Of a stretch of 64,000 nucleotides of DNA, positions 54,430 through 62,576 are shown piece after piece (within the stretch, counting starts at the first letter, position 1; each line of letters begins with the position of its first letter). The stretch lies in contig JALSJU010000009.1 in the NCBI GenBank assembly GCA_026989145.1, positions 40,154-104,153 of the forward strand, read 5' to 3'. Origin of the DNA: Thiotrichaceae bacterium. GTDB taxonomy: Bacteria; Pseudomonadota; Gammaproteobacteria; Thiotrichales; Thiotrichaceae. A program made the position numbers and the translations under genes. The notes under the pieces are model-generated. The model was given only the letters and a program-made list of their open reading frames with translations. It did not search any database and was not told where the DNA came from.

Positions 54430-55848
54430 TTACACGACAACAAATTGCCCCATCATGCCTCGATCTTCATGCTCTAAGAAATGACAGTGGTACATATAAG
54501 GAACCGTCGCATTGGTGTAATCAATCATTTTAATCAGAAGTTTGACTGTTCCATTGGCAGGCACAAATACAACATCTTTATAACCTTTTTCATTTTCAGC
54601 TACGTTTGATGTACTTCCATCTCGCTCTATCAACCTAAAATGAGTAGCATGAATGTGAAAATTATGATCCATCCCCATATTATTTTTCACTTCCCATATT
54701 TCTGTTTGACCCAGAGGTACTCGTTCATCGATACGCTTCATATCCATGCTTTTACCATTAATTTGAAAGCTTCCTCTACGCCCAGAAAACACAAAAGAAC
54801 GCGTACGAACGGCTGATGCGACATTTATTGGATCTAACGTGGTAAGTTTATTGGCTAACGTCGTAACTTGGGTAGCTGATTTACTGACATTAATAGTCAT
54901 AAACGTTTTGCTATGCCGATAATCTTTGAATTCAAGTCTTTGGTTTAAATCACCGGAAAGGTCGATGACTATTTCAGCACGTTCAGCGGGCGATAACCTG
55001 AGACGTGAGATTGAAACGGGTGCTTCTAAAAAGCCATTGTCCGTTGCTATTTGTTTGAATTTTCGACCATCAGAAAAACCTAACTCATAAACCGATGAGT
55101 TTGAGCCGTTTAATATACGAAAACGAATTTGCTTAGCTTCAACATCCAAGGTCGGTTCAATAGCACCATTTGCAATAAAGGTATCGCCTGTGTAGCCATG
55201 CATAATTTCACGCATACTTGGACTATAGTCAATTTGTCCATTTGCAAAATATCGATCCTGTAACACTAAAGGAATATCATCAACACCATAGCGTTTTGGT
55301 AAATCTAAAGCCTTGCTCTCATCATCTTCAACAATAATGAGACCGGCTAACCCTTGGTAAACTTGTTCTGCTGTTTTTTCCATCGTGTGAGGGTGATACC
55401 AATTTGTACAGGCTTTTTGATTCACCGTATATTGTGGAGACCAAGCCTGATTAGGTGCAATCGCTTGATGTGCCGTACCATCCATCGTCGGTGGCACATG
55501 CATTCCATGCCCATGCATCGTGATAGTTTCTTTTAAGTTATTTTTATAATTAATTGACACGCGATCACCCTGTTGCAGTAATAATGTAGGGCCTAAATAG
55601 GAGCTATCATTAATTGCAAAGGTATCAGTGAGTTTACCTTCAAAAAAAGTGTGTTTAGCTTCTTTTATGTCAAGGTCGTAATGTTGTATGCCATTTTTCA
55701 TCGTAGGTTTTAAAAGTTTTGGTATCGGTAAGGCCAACGTTTTCACCGCGGGATTTGTTGAGTTCCTTGAGGAACTATTCCCCCCACAACCCGTAACAAA
55801 CAATAACGATGTGACTGAACTAAAAACTAAAAATTCTCTTCTATGCAT
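54430..55848 (-). CDS. Multicopper oxidase 1 (lipoprotein, CueO/SufI-like)
   Basis: 472-aa three-cupredoxin-domain oxidase. The N terminus MHRREFLVFSSVTSLLFVTGC has a twin-Arg and a lipobox (Cys21), so it is probably Tat-exported and lipid-anchored. Copper motifs are HGHGMHVP (a usual HWHG here reads HGHG), WYHPHTMEKT, HNFHIHATHF and the type 1/3 region YHCHFLEHEDRGMMGQF. The C-terminal block matches the adjacent oxidase almost exactly, a sign of tandem duplication. It has no Met-rich insert. It would oxidise Cu(I) or other metals in the periplasm. Confidence 0.92.
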   Translation of the reverse strand: MHRREFLVFSSVTSLLFVTGCGGNSSSRNSTNPAVKTLALPIPKLLKPTMKNGIQHYDLDIKEAKHTFFEGKLTDTFAINDSSYLGPTLLLQQGDRVSINYKNNLKETITMHGHGMHVPPTMDGTAHQAIAPNQAWSPQYTVNQKACTNWYHPHTMEKTAEQVYQGLAGLIIVEDDESKALDLPKRYGVDDIPLVLQDRYFANGQIDYSPSMREIMHGYTGDTFIANGAIEPTLDVEAKQIRFRILNGSNSSVYELGFSDGRKFKQIATDNGFLEAPVSISRLRLSPAERAEIVIDLSGDLNQRLEFKDYRHSKTFMTINVSKSATQVTTLANKLTTLDPINVASAVRTRSFVFSGRRGSFQINGKSMDMKRIDERVPLGQTEIWEVKNNMGMDHNFHIHATHFRLIERDGSTSNVAENEKGYKDVVFVPANGTVKLLIKMIDYTNATVPYMYHCHFLEHEDRGMMGQFVVV

Positions 55849-55901
55849 TCTTTTTTCCTAAATAACATTTAAAATTTGTATTCTTAATTTGCAAGCCTGA
55901 A

Positions 55902-55918
55902 ACCTAGATAATATTTAG
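55902..55918 (-). promoter_or_regulatory. Degenerate copy of the shared operator
   Basis: Plus-strand ACCTAG-ATAAT-ATTTAG between the two oxidase genes has the right spacing, but two mismatches. No -10 lies nine bases on (GCAAAT), so it may be a decayed site. Confidence 0.3.
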
Positions 55919-55927
55919 ACTACAACC

Positions 55928-57421
55928 TTAAACTACGACGAACTGCCCCATCATACCTTGATCTTCATGCTCTAAAATATGGCAGTGATACATGTATGGA
56001 ATTTTAGCGTCTGAGTATTCGGGAAATTTCATAATAATTCGTACCGCTTCACCAGGTGGCACTAATACCACATCTTTAAGGCCAGATTCACTGGGGTGTG
56101 GGCGCTTGCCGTTACGATCTAAAATTCGAAATTGCACATTATGTACATGGAACGGATGCGCCATCATAGAGCTATTGGAGACCTCCCATACCTCAGTGGA
56201 GTTTGCTTTAACTTGAAAATCAATACGCTTGATATCCATGCTTTTACCATTAATGCGGAACATGCCGCCACGATTTCCACCTCCCATGCGATTCATCATT
56301 CCACCCATCATGCCACCCATGCCCATTTCCAAAGAGAAACTGCGCGTTGTGGTCACCACTTTTGGGTTGAGGTCGATCTTACTATTACGCAATACATTCG
56401 GTATTTTACGCGTTGAAGTTTGGGCTTGGCGTGCATCAATCTTCATAATCGTTAATGTTTTGTTATTCATTTGCATCATCGGCATCATGCCGCCATTAGC
56501 ACTCGGTATACTTTGTAGTATTACTTCTTTCTTATCGGATAAATCGATAAGAATCTCCACCCGTTCTGCCGCTGCTAAACGTACTTTATTGGTTTGAAAA
56601 GGCTTATGTAAAAAGCCACAATCACTAGCAATCACGTGAAACGGACGACCATCACTAAAGGCAAAGTTATAGGTACGGGCATTGGAGCCATTGTGTAACC
56701 GCAAACGTATCAAACTTTCCTTTGCAACTAATGTTGGCGTTACAACCCCATTGACTAATACGATAGAACCTTGCATTCCCATCATTCGATCCGGCATAGA
56801 ACTCATATAACTGAGCGTTGCATCTTGATTAAAGCGACGATCTTGAATGATGCAAGGAATATCATCAACTCCGTAATCATTAGGTAAACCGAGCTTATCA
56901 CTGCCTTCATCATCAATAATAAACATGCCTGCTAAACCATGATAAACCTGCGGGCCTGTTTTGTGCATGGCGTGTGAGTGATACCAGAGGGTGGCTGCTT
57001 CTTGACGGATTTTAAATCTTGAAAGCCATGTTTGTTTGGGTTGAATGGTTTGATGCGGGCCACCATCCATATTTGCCGGTAACGTCATACCGTGCCAGTG
57101 CAAAGTAGTGACTTCATTCAAACCATTATTTACCTGAATATTAACCGTATCCCCACGTTTAGCACGTAGCACAGGCCCAAGGTAACTTTGATTGATGCCA
57201 ATGGTTGGTGTATCAAGCCCTTGAAAAAAGGATGTTTTGCCCGCTTGAACAGCCAGCTTAAAAGTTACATTATTACCATTCCTAACCCCTCTATCTAAGG
57301 CAGGGACAACAAACGTGTTGAGGCTAACCGCTGTATTTTTAGCCAATAACGGTGTTGCCAAAGGCGCTAAAAGCCCTGTGACACTTAATGATTTTATAAA
57401 ATTTCTACGTGACTGTTTCAT
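55928..57421 (-). CDS. Multicopper oxidase 2 (Tat-exported, CueO-like)
   Basis: 497-aa oxidase with a Tat signal (SRRNFIK, then LLAPLATPLLA). The three-domain copper motifs are LHWHGMTLP, LWYHSHAMHKTG, HPFHVHNVQF and YHCHILEHEDQGMMGQF. A Met-rich stretch (MGMGGMMGGMMNRMGGGNRG) lies near residue 375 and could bind Cu(I) as in CueO. A strong terminator-like hairpin lies just before its ribosome site. It is paired with multicopper oxidase 1 downstream and probably belongs to the same long operon. Confidence 0.93.
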   Translation of the reverse strand: MKQSRRNFIKSLSVTGLLAPLATPLLAKNTAVSLNTFVVPALDRGVRNGNNVTFKLAVQAGKTSFFQGLDTPTIGINQSYLGPVLRAKRGDTVNIQVNNGLNEVTTLHWHGMTLPANMDGGPHQTIQPKQTWLSRFKIRQEAATLWYHSHAMHKTGPQVYHGLAGMFIIDDEGSDKLGLPNDYGVDDIPCIIQDRRFNQDATLSYMSSMPDRMMGMQGSIVLVNGVVTPTLVAKESLIRLRLHNGSNARTYNFAFSDGRPFHVIASDCGFLHKPFQTNKVRLAAAERVEILIDLSDKKEVILQSIPSANGGMMPMMQMNNKTLTIMKIDARQAQTSTRKIPNVLRNSKIDLNPKVVTTTRSFSLEMGMGGMMGGMMNRMGGGNRGGMFRINGKSMDIKRIDFQVKANSTEVWEVSNSSMMAHPFHVHNVQFRILDRNGKRPHPSESGLKDVVLVPPGEAVRIIMKFPEYSDAKIPYMYHCHILEHEDQGMMGQFVVV

Positions 57422-57431
57422 AATATGATTC

Positions 57432-57469
57432 CAAAAAGGCTGGCTGAAACAATGTAAATTTCAGCCAGC
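57432..57469 (-). terminator. Intra-operon terminator or attenuator between copB and oxidase 2
   Basis: On the minus strand GCTGGCTGAAA/TTTCAGCCAGC is followed by CTTTTTGG. It ends just before the oxidase 2 ribosome site and no room for a promoter remains, so it should attenuate downstream expression rather than end the operon. Confidence 0.75.
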
Positions 57470-57514
57470 AATATAAACGACTCGCAACGTTTATTTATTA
57501 CGCTTAGCGCCTAT

Positions 57515-58249
57515 TTAATACCAAGCACGAATTCCTAATACAACGCTACTCTCACTGGTGTCTTCACCTGCATCTTTAGCAAGATCAGCTGTACTGCCCA
57601 ATTTTTTAGCCCAGTTTACGCCAATGTAGGGCGCAAATTCACGTTTGATTTCATAGCGTAATCTTATCCCAGCTTCTACATCAGCAAGCCCAGAAGCGAC
57701 ACCCATTGGCTTATCATCTTTAGCATAAGCATTAAGCTCAACCTCGGGGGACAGTACTAATTTCTGGGTTAGCATCATTTCGTATTCAAAAGCAGCATTA
57801 AGCTTAACTTGACCCTTTTTACTAAACGACAACGAAGCATCCGTTTCAAAATAATAAGGCGCTAACCCTTGTATGCCCAAAGTCAGGTAGTTTCGTTTTG
57901 CATCTGCGGTTGTATCATGTCGTATTCCTGCCTGTATATCCCAAAAAGGATCTAACGCACGGCTATATAAAAATTGTGTTTCAGTCCCCTCAATCTTACC
58001 TGCAACCTGCTCACCCGATGATTTTAACCAGAATTTATTAAGGTCTTGACCTATCCAAAGCCCGCTCTCCCAGGCCATTGTGGTATCACCATCGACACGC
58101 CCTAATTCAAATTTATCTAGCATTAGTTTTGTTTCAACGGGGTCATCTTCCATTCTTGCGAAAGCCGAGTTACTGAGTAAACTTACGCTGCTAATCAATG
58201 TTACCGATAATATTGCCTTTTTGATTAGCTGTTTTGTTGTTTGTTTCAT
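57515..58249 (-). CDS. copB: Copper resistance protein CopB (outer membrane)
   Basis: 244 aa from the ATG at 58249, which has a ggagaataataATG ribosome site; the track start at 58339 lies inside copA. The signal peptide LISSVSLLSNSAFA is followed by the CopB/PcoB beta-barrel (KFELGRVDGDTTMAWESGLWIGQDLNKFWLKSSGE, LDPFWDIQAGIRHD, YEIKREFAPYIGVNWAKKLG, VVLGIRAWY). Unlike many PcoB proteins it lacks the long His/Met-rich N-terminal region. It starts 10 bp after copA. Confidence 0.94.
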   Translation of the reverse strand: MKQTTKQLIKKAILSVTLISSVSLLSNSAFARMEDDPVETKLMLDKFELGRVDGDTTMAWESGLWIGQDLNKFWLKSSGEQVAGKIEGTETQFLYSRALDPFWDIQAGIRHDTTADAKRNYLTLGIQGLAPYYFETDASLSFSKKGQVKLNAAFEYEMMLTQKLVLSPEVELNAYAKDDKPMGVASGLADVEAGIRLRYEIKREFAPYIGVNWAKKLGSTADLAKDAGEDTSESSVVLGIRAWY

Positions 58250-58259
58250 TATTATTCTC

Positions 58260-60350
58260 CTAAACCACTTTAACTTCACGGAACATGCCGAGCATGTGAT
58301 ACAACAAATGGCAATGGTATGCCCAGCGACCTCGAGCATCTGCTGTTACCAAATACGAAACTTTAGATCCTGGTTGTACAATAACAGTATGCTTTCTAGG
58401 CAAATAATTATCATCGCCTGTTTCAAGTTCACTCCATAGTCCGTGTAAATGCATTGGGTGACTCATCATGGTGTCATTGACCAAAGTAATGCGAACTCGC
58501 TCACCAAATTTAAGTTCAATTGGCTTGGCATCAGCATATTTAACCCCATTAATTGACCACATATAACGTGACATATTACCGGTTAGGTGAAGTTCAATTT
58601 CTCGACTGGGTTTGCGTTTATCTTTCGTTGGGTATAGGTTTTTTATGTCAGCATAGGTAAGTACTTTTCGACTATTTTTACGCAACCCAATACCCGGATC
58701 ACTAATCCCTAAGCGTGGTGCTTCTGCACGCATATCTACATGCGGGCCGTACTCAGTTGCGGCATGTTTGACACGTTTGGCGCTACTCTTATCCATGCCA
58801 TCCATACCGCCCATGTCCATACCAGAATGGTCCATGCCGTTCATTGGGCTAGACATTTTCATTTTAGAATGATCCATGCCTGCCATATTTTTAGATTTAT
58901 CTTTACAAGCTGCCATTGAGGCATGCATAGGATCAGAACAATCCATGCCTCCTGCCATATTTCCCATCTTCATTTTACTATGATCCATCTTTGACATGTC
59001 CCCCATTTTCATTTTGGAGTGATCCATACCTGCCATTTTTGGTTTATCTTTATTTTTACAGGCCGCCATTGAGGCATGCATCGGATCAGAACAATCCATT
59101 CCACCTGCCATATTTCCCATCTGCATTTTGCTATGATCCATCTTTTTACTGCCCCCCCCCATATCCATGCCTGAATGATCCATACCGCTCATATTGCTCA
59201 TATCCATTCCCATATCCATATGTGTTAAATCAGGCACAGGATCAACCTTTGGTACAGCGGCAGTCATCGTTTCATTGGGCGCTAATGTGCCACGCGCATA
59301 ACCAGACCGCCCTAACGATTGAGCAAAAATGGTATAAGCTTGGGACCCATCAGGTTCTACAATTACATCATAGTTTTCTGCTACACCGATGCGAAACTCA
59401 TCCACTGAAACAGGCTGAATATATTGCCCATCACTGGCAACCACGGTCATTTTTAAGCCGGGAATTCGTACATCAAAGAAGCTCATTGCCGAGGTATTAA
59501 CAAAACGTAACAAGACTTTTTCACCTGCTTTAAATACTCCACGCCAGCCTTTTCGAGGTGTACTGTTATTCATTAAGTAGGTATAGGTATAACCTGTCAC
59601 ATCGGATAAATCACGTTGACTCATGCGCATTTCATTCCACATTTTGCGCTTACCGAAAGTCTTACTTAAACCATCTTTCTTTATATCTTTTAGCAGGTCA
59701 CCCACCGTGCGCTCGTTAAAATTATAATAATGGCTCAACTTTTTTAATTTCCCGTAGACTCGCTTTGGATCTTCGTCTGTCCAGTCCGCTAACGATACGA
59801 CATACTCACGGTCAAATTTATAAGGGTAAGCATCTTTCGGTTCAATCACTATTACGCCGTGCATGCCCGTTTGCTCTTGAAAACCCGAATGACTGTGATA
59901 CCAATAAGTACCACTTTGATTCACTTTAAAGCGGTAAGTAAAGGTTTCGCCCGGCTTGATGCCATCAAATGAAAGCCCAGGTACACCATCCATTCGGTAA
60001 TCTAGAATCATTCCATGCCAATGAATAGAGCTTACTTCAGACAAGTTGTTGGTTACGTTTAAAGTAACCGTTTCACCCTCTTTCCAACGTAAGGTTGGCC
60101 CTGGAACCGTGCCATTAATGGCTGTTGCAACACGTGTTTTACCGGTAAAGTTGACCCGTTGCTCATCAATTGTTAGGTTAAAAACCTTACCTGTTAGCTC
60201 GGCTTCATGATTAGCTTTAAGTGCTTTAGTTGATTGAGATGATAGGCTTTGTGTTGTAGAACAACCTGTTAAGCCTAGCCCTGCAACTGCTCCACCGACC
60301 GCAAGCCCTTTAACAAAACGACGGCGTTTATTATCTAAGTTTGTTATCAT
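58260..60350 (-). CDS. copA: Methionine-rich multicopper oxidase CopA
   Basis: 696-aa CopA/PcoA-type periplasmic oxidase. The N terminus has a twin-Arg motif (RRRFVKG, 9-15) and a lipobox (LTGC, Cys30). Copper motifs are IHWHGMILD, YWYHSHSGFQEQTG, HPMHLHGLWSE and WAYHCHLLYHMLGMF. A ~150-residue insert (about 370-530) is rich in MDHSKMKMG and MDHSGMDMGG units and contains MDCSDPMHASMAACK twice, a duplication visible in the DNA. It also contains a run of nine G. It lies 12 bp from the upstream cytochrome gene and 10 bp from copB. Confidence 0.95.
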   Translation of the reverse strand: MITNLDNKRRRFVKGLAVGGAVAGLGLTGCSTTQSLSSQSTKALKANHEAELTGKVFNLTIDEQRVNFTGKTRVATAINGTVPGPTLRWKEGETVTLNVTNNLSEVSSIHWHGMILDYRMDGVPGLSFDGIKPGETFTYRFKVNQSGTYWYHSHSGFQEQTGMHGVIVIEPKDAYPYKFDREYVVSLADWTDEDPKRVYGKLKKLSHYYNFNERTVGDLLKDIKKDGLSKTFGKRKMWNEMRMSQRDLSDVTGYTYTYLMNNSTPRKGWRGVFKAGEKVLLRFVNTSAMSFFDVRIPGLKMTVVASDGQYIQPVSVDEFRIGVAENYDVIVEPDGSQAYTIFAQSLGRSGYARGTLAPNETMTAAVPKVDPVPDLTHMDMGMDMSNMSGMDHSGMDMGGGSKKMDHSKMQMGNMAGGMDCSDPMHASMAACKNKDKPKMAGMDHSKMKMGDMSKMDHSKMKMGNMAGGMDCSDPMHASMAACKDKSKNMAGMDHSKMKMSSPMNGMDHSGMDMGGMDGMDKSSAKRVKHAATEYGPHVDMRAEAPRLGISDPGIGLRKNSRKVLTYADIKNLYPTKDKRKPSREIELHLTGNMSRYMWSINGVKYADAKPIELKFGERVRITLVNDTMMSHPMHLHGLWSELETGDDNYLPRKHTVIVQPGSKVSYLVTADARGRWAYHCHLLYHMLGMFREVKVV
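58871..59142 (-). repeat. Direct repeat inside copA (period 150 bp)
   Basis: Two ~121-bp units (58871-58991 and 59021-59142), each encoding a Met/His-rich stretch with one MDCSDPMHASMAACK. They differ at a few bases only, so the duplication is fairly recent. Confidence 0.8.
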
Positions 60351-60362
60351 TTTTATTTTCTC

Positions 60363-61073
60363 CTAGTGCGCATGCGCTTTATCATGACCGTGCTCTTTAG
60401 GCTCAGCTTTAACAGTAGTTTGTGCTTTTTGTTTATGATGCCCATCAGTATCAGAGTGCCCACCACTTGCTGTTACTTTGCTCTTCATCATCGTCAACAT
60501 CTGTTGCAGCTTTTCTTTAGGCATCGCAGAGTGATCCATATCAGGCATCATCTTTTTCATAAAAGCGAGAATTTCAGGCTTGCTCATTTTACTAATATCC
60601 ATGTCTTTCATCTTGCCTTGCATAGTTTTCATGGTGTCAGACTGCCCCACTGCTTTGAGGCTTTTAATGTAGTTGACCAACTCCCAAATTTGCGCATCCG
60701 ATAATACGGTTTTCCAACCCGGCATGGCGCCACGACCATTTTGTATCTTCCACGCAAAATCACCGTCTGGGTGCATACCTGCCATAACGCTTAAGTTAGC
60801 GGGCTTTGGTTTTAGGTTTGCACCCGCTGAGCCATTACCATCGGCCTTAGCACCATGACATGAAGCACAGTACAAGAAATACGATTTTTTACCCCGATCA
60901 ATGGAAGCTGCATCATACTTAACAGGATTGGGGATTGCTGTAGCCGCTTCTGGCGCCATCCAATGTGCACCTGCATTATCACCTCCCTTTTTATGCCCAC
61001 CACTATGATTTCCTTCGGCGAATAGGCTGCTTGAGGCCATTAGCAATAAACTACTTATGAGTAATTTTGTCAT
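60363..61073 (-). CDS. Periplasmic c-type cytochrome, first gene of the copper operon
   Basis: 236 aa from the ATG at 61073 (MTKLLISSLLLMASSSLFA); the track start at 61091 is less likely. After the signal, a cytochrome c domain has one CASCH in FLYCASCHGAKADGNG and a Met ligand in GRGAMPGWKTV. A Met/Lys-rich helical tail (about 150-200, KMKDMDISKMSKPEIL) and a His-rich end (HGHDKAHAH) would suit metal binding. It heads the run cytochrome-copA-copB-oxidases-cytochrome-regulator-kinase, and the shared operator lies 67 bp upstream of its ATG. Confidence 0.9.
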   Translation of the reverse strand: MTKLLISSLLLMASSSLFAEGNHSGGHKKGGDNAGAHWMAPEAATAIPNPVKYDAASIDRGKKSYFLYCASCHGAKADGNGSAGANLKPKPANLSVMAGMHPDGDFAWKIQNGRGAMPGWKTVLSDAQIWELVNYIKSLKAVGQSDTMKTMQGKMKDMDISKMSKPEILAFMKKMMPDMDHSAMPKEKLQQMLTMMKSKVTASGGHSDTDGHHKQKAQTTVKAEPKEHGHDKAHAH

Positions 61074-61124
61074 ATGTTTCTCTCTTATCATTTGTTTAAC
61101 AAGTGTTTTTAACTATCTGTAACA

Positions 61125-61156
61125 ATAGTATTGGATGAAACTTAGCTAAAACTTAG
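61125..61156 (-). promoter_or_regulatory. Shared operator and -10 box upstream of the copper operon
   Basis: Plus-strand ACTTAG-CTAAA-ACTTAG (61140-61156), a perfect direct repeat. On the minus strand CTAAGT-N9-TACTAT follows, the same nine-base gap as at the other three sites. No clear hairpin is seen at the predicted 5' end here. Confidence 0.72.
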
Positions 61157-61313
61157 GCAAATTATTGCTAAGGGGTTTATCAGTTAAAATTTTATTAATT
61201 AACTATAAACGACTGTTAATCGGTTTTTGCTATGACTCACGCCTCCACTGTTTTAAAATACTTTTCTAATAAAAATAAATACAAGCTCAAGCTTGTGAGA
61301 CAGGGGATTTCAG

Positions 61314-62576
61314 ATGGACTTCAAACAACTTTTACGCACCTTAGTGCAAAATGATGGCTCAGATTTATACTTAACCTTTAATGCACCGCCAGCTGCAAAA
61401 TTTCAGGGCGCCTTGAAAGCACTTAGCCAAGAGAAAATGACTTCCGAGCAACTCAATGAGATTGCGACGTCTTTGATGAGTAAAGACCAGCAGGAACAAT
61501 TTGAACATAAGCCTGAAATGAACCTCGCTTTAGATGAGCCTGATGTCGGTCGTTTTCGAATCAATATTTTTAAACAACGTACCCATATTGCGATGGTGAT
61601 TCGTAATATCAAAGTTGAAGTTCCTGAAGCGGATGATCTTGGGCTTCCTCAGATTCTTAAAGATGTGATCATGAAGAAACGTGGTTTAGTGTTGTTCGTC
61701 GGTGGTACAGGTTCTGGTAAATCAACCTCGCTAGCTGCTTTGATTAATCACCGTAATACAAACTCGACGGGTCATATTATTACCATTGAAGATCCTATCG
61801 AGTATGTACATCCGCATAAAAAATGCTTAGTCAGTCAGCGTGAAGTTGGGGTCGATACTGATAGCTTTGAAGATGCACTTGAGAACACATTGCGTCAAGC
61901 ACCTGATGTTATTCTAATCGGTGAGATCAGAACCGAAGAGACCATGGAACATGCCCTGGCCTTTGCTGAAACAGGCCACCTTTGCTTATCAACACTTCAC
62001 GCCAATAATACCAACCAAGCGCTTGATCGGATTATTAACTTCTTTCCCGAAGAGCGTCATAACCAGTTATTTATGGATATTGCGACCAATATTCAGGCCT
62101 TTATCTCACAGCGCTTAATACCAACGATTGATGGTAAACGTGTTGCTGCGATAGAAATATTAATTGGCACTCCTATCGTTCAAGATATGATTCTTAAAGG
62201 CGATATTATGGGCCTTAAAGAGGTTATGGAAAAGTCAGAAGAACAAGGCATGCAGACCTTTGATAGTCATATTTACCGACTTTACAAAGAAGGGGTTATC
62301 TCATTGGAAGAAGCCCTTAAAAATGCTGACTCACCAAGTAACCTGCAAGTTAAAATGAACCTTGAAGATAATGTTTATGCGAATGCAGTAAGTTCTAATG
62401 ATGACGACGAAGATGGAAACGATGAAAATAACCCTCTAGCGGGCTTATCCCTACAGGATATGGAAAGTGAAGAGGAGGAGAATGAAGCCGGCTCACTTTC
62501 AACAGAAGGCATGACACCACAAGAACTTATGGAAGCTAAAGCCGCTAAAATACAAAGAGAAAAAGCCAACGCTTAA
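61314..62576 (+). CDS. pilU: Type IV pilus retraction-type ATPase PilU
   Basis: 420-aa PilT/PilU-family ATPase that helps retract type IV pili. Walker A is GGTGSGKST, the Asp box IITIEDPIEYVH, Walker B VILIGEIRTEETME and the His box STLHANNTNQALDR. The acidic C-terminal extension (SNDDDEDGNDENN, MESEEEENEAG) points to PilU rather than PilT. No pilT is next to it. Start codon at 61314. Its 3' end overlaps the convergent waaA by four bases. Confidence 0.92.
   Translation: MDFKQLLRTLVQNDGSDLYLTFNAPPAAKFQGALKALSQEKMTSEQLNEIATSLMSKDQQEQFEHKPEMNLALDEPDVGRFRINIFKQRTHIAMVIRNIKVEVPEADDLGLPQILKDVIMKKRGLVLFVGGTGSGKSTSLAALINHRNTNSTGHIITIEDPIEYVHPHKKCLVSQREVGVDTDSFEDALENTLRQAPDVILIGEIRTEETMEHALAFAETGHLCLSTLHANNTNQALDRIINFFPEERHNQLFMDIATNIQAFISQRLIPTIDGKRVAAIEILIGTPIVQDMILKGDIMGLKEVMEKSEEQGMQTFDSHIYRLYKEGVISLEEALKNADSPSNLQVKMNLEDNVYANAVSSNDDDEDGNDENNPLAGLSLQDMESEEEENEAGSLSTEGMTPQELMEAKAAKIQREKANA

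Noticed and set aside
58991-59500. 169-aa plus-strand ORF opposite copA
   Set aside because: Shadow of the Met/His-rich repeats; biased Pro/Tyr/His composition and no start signal.
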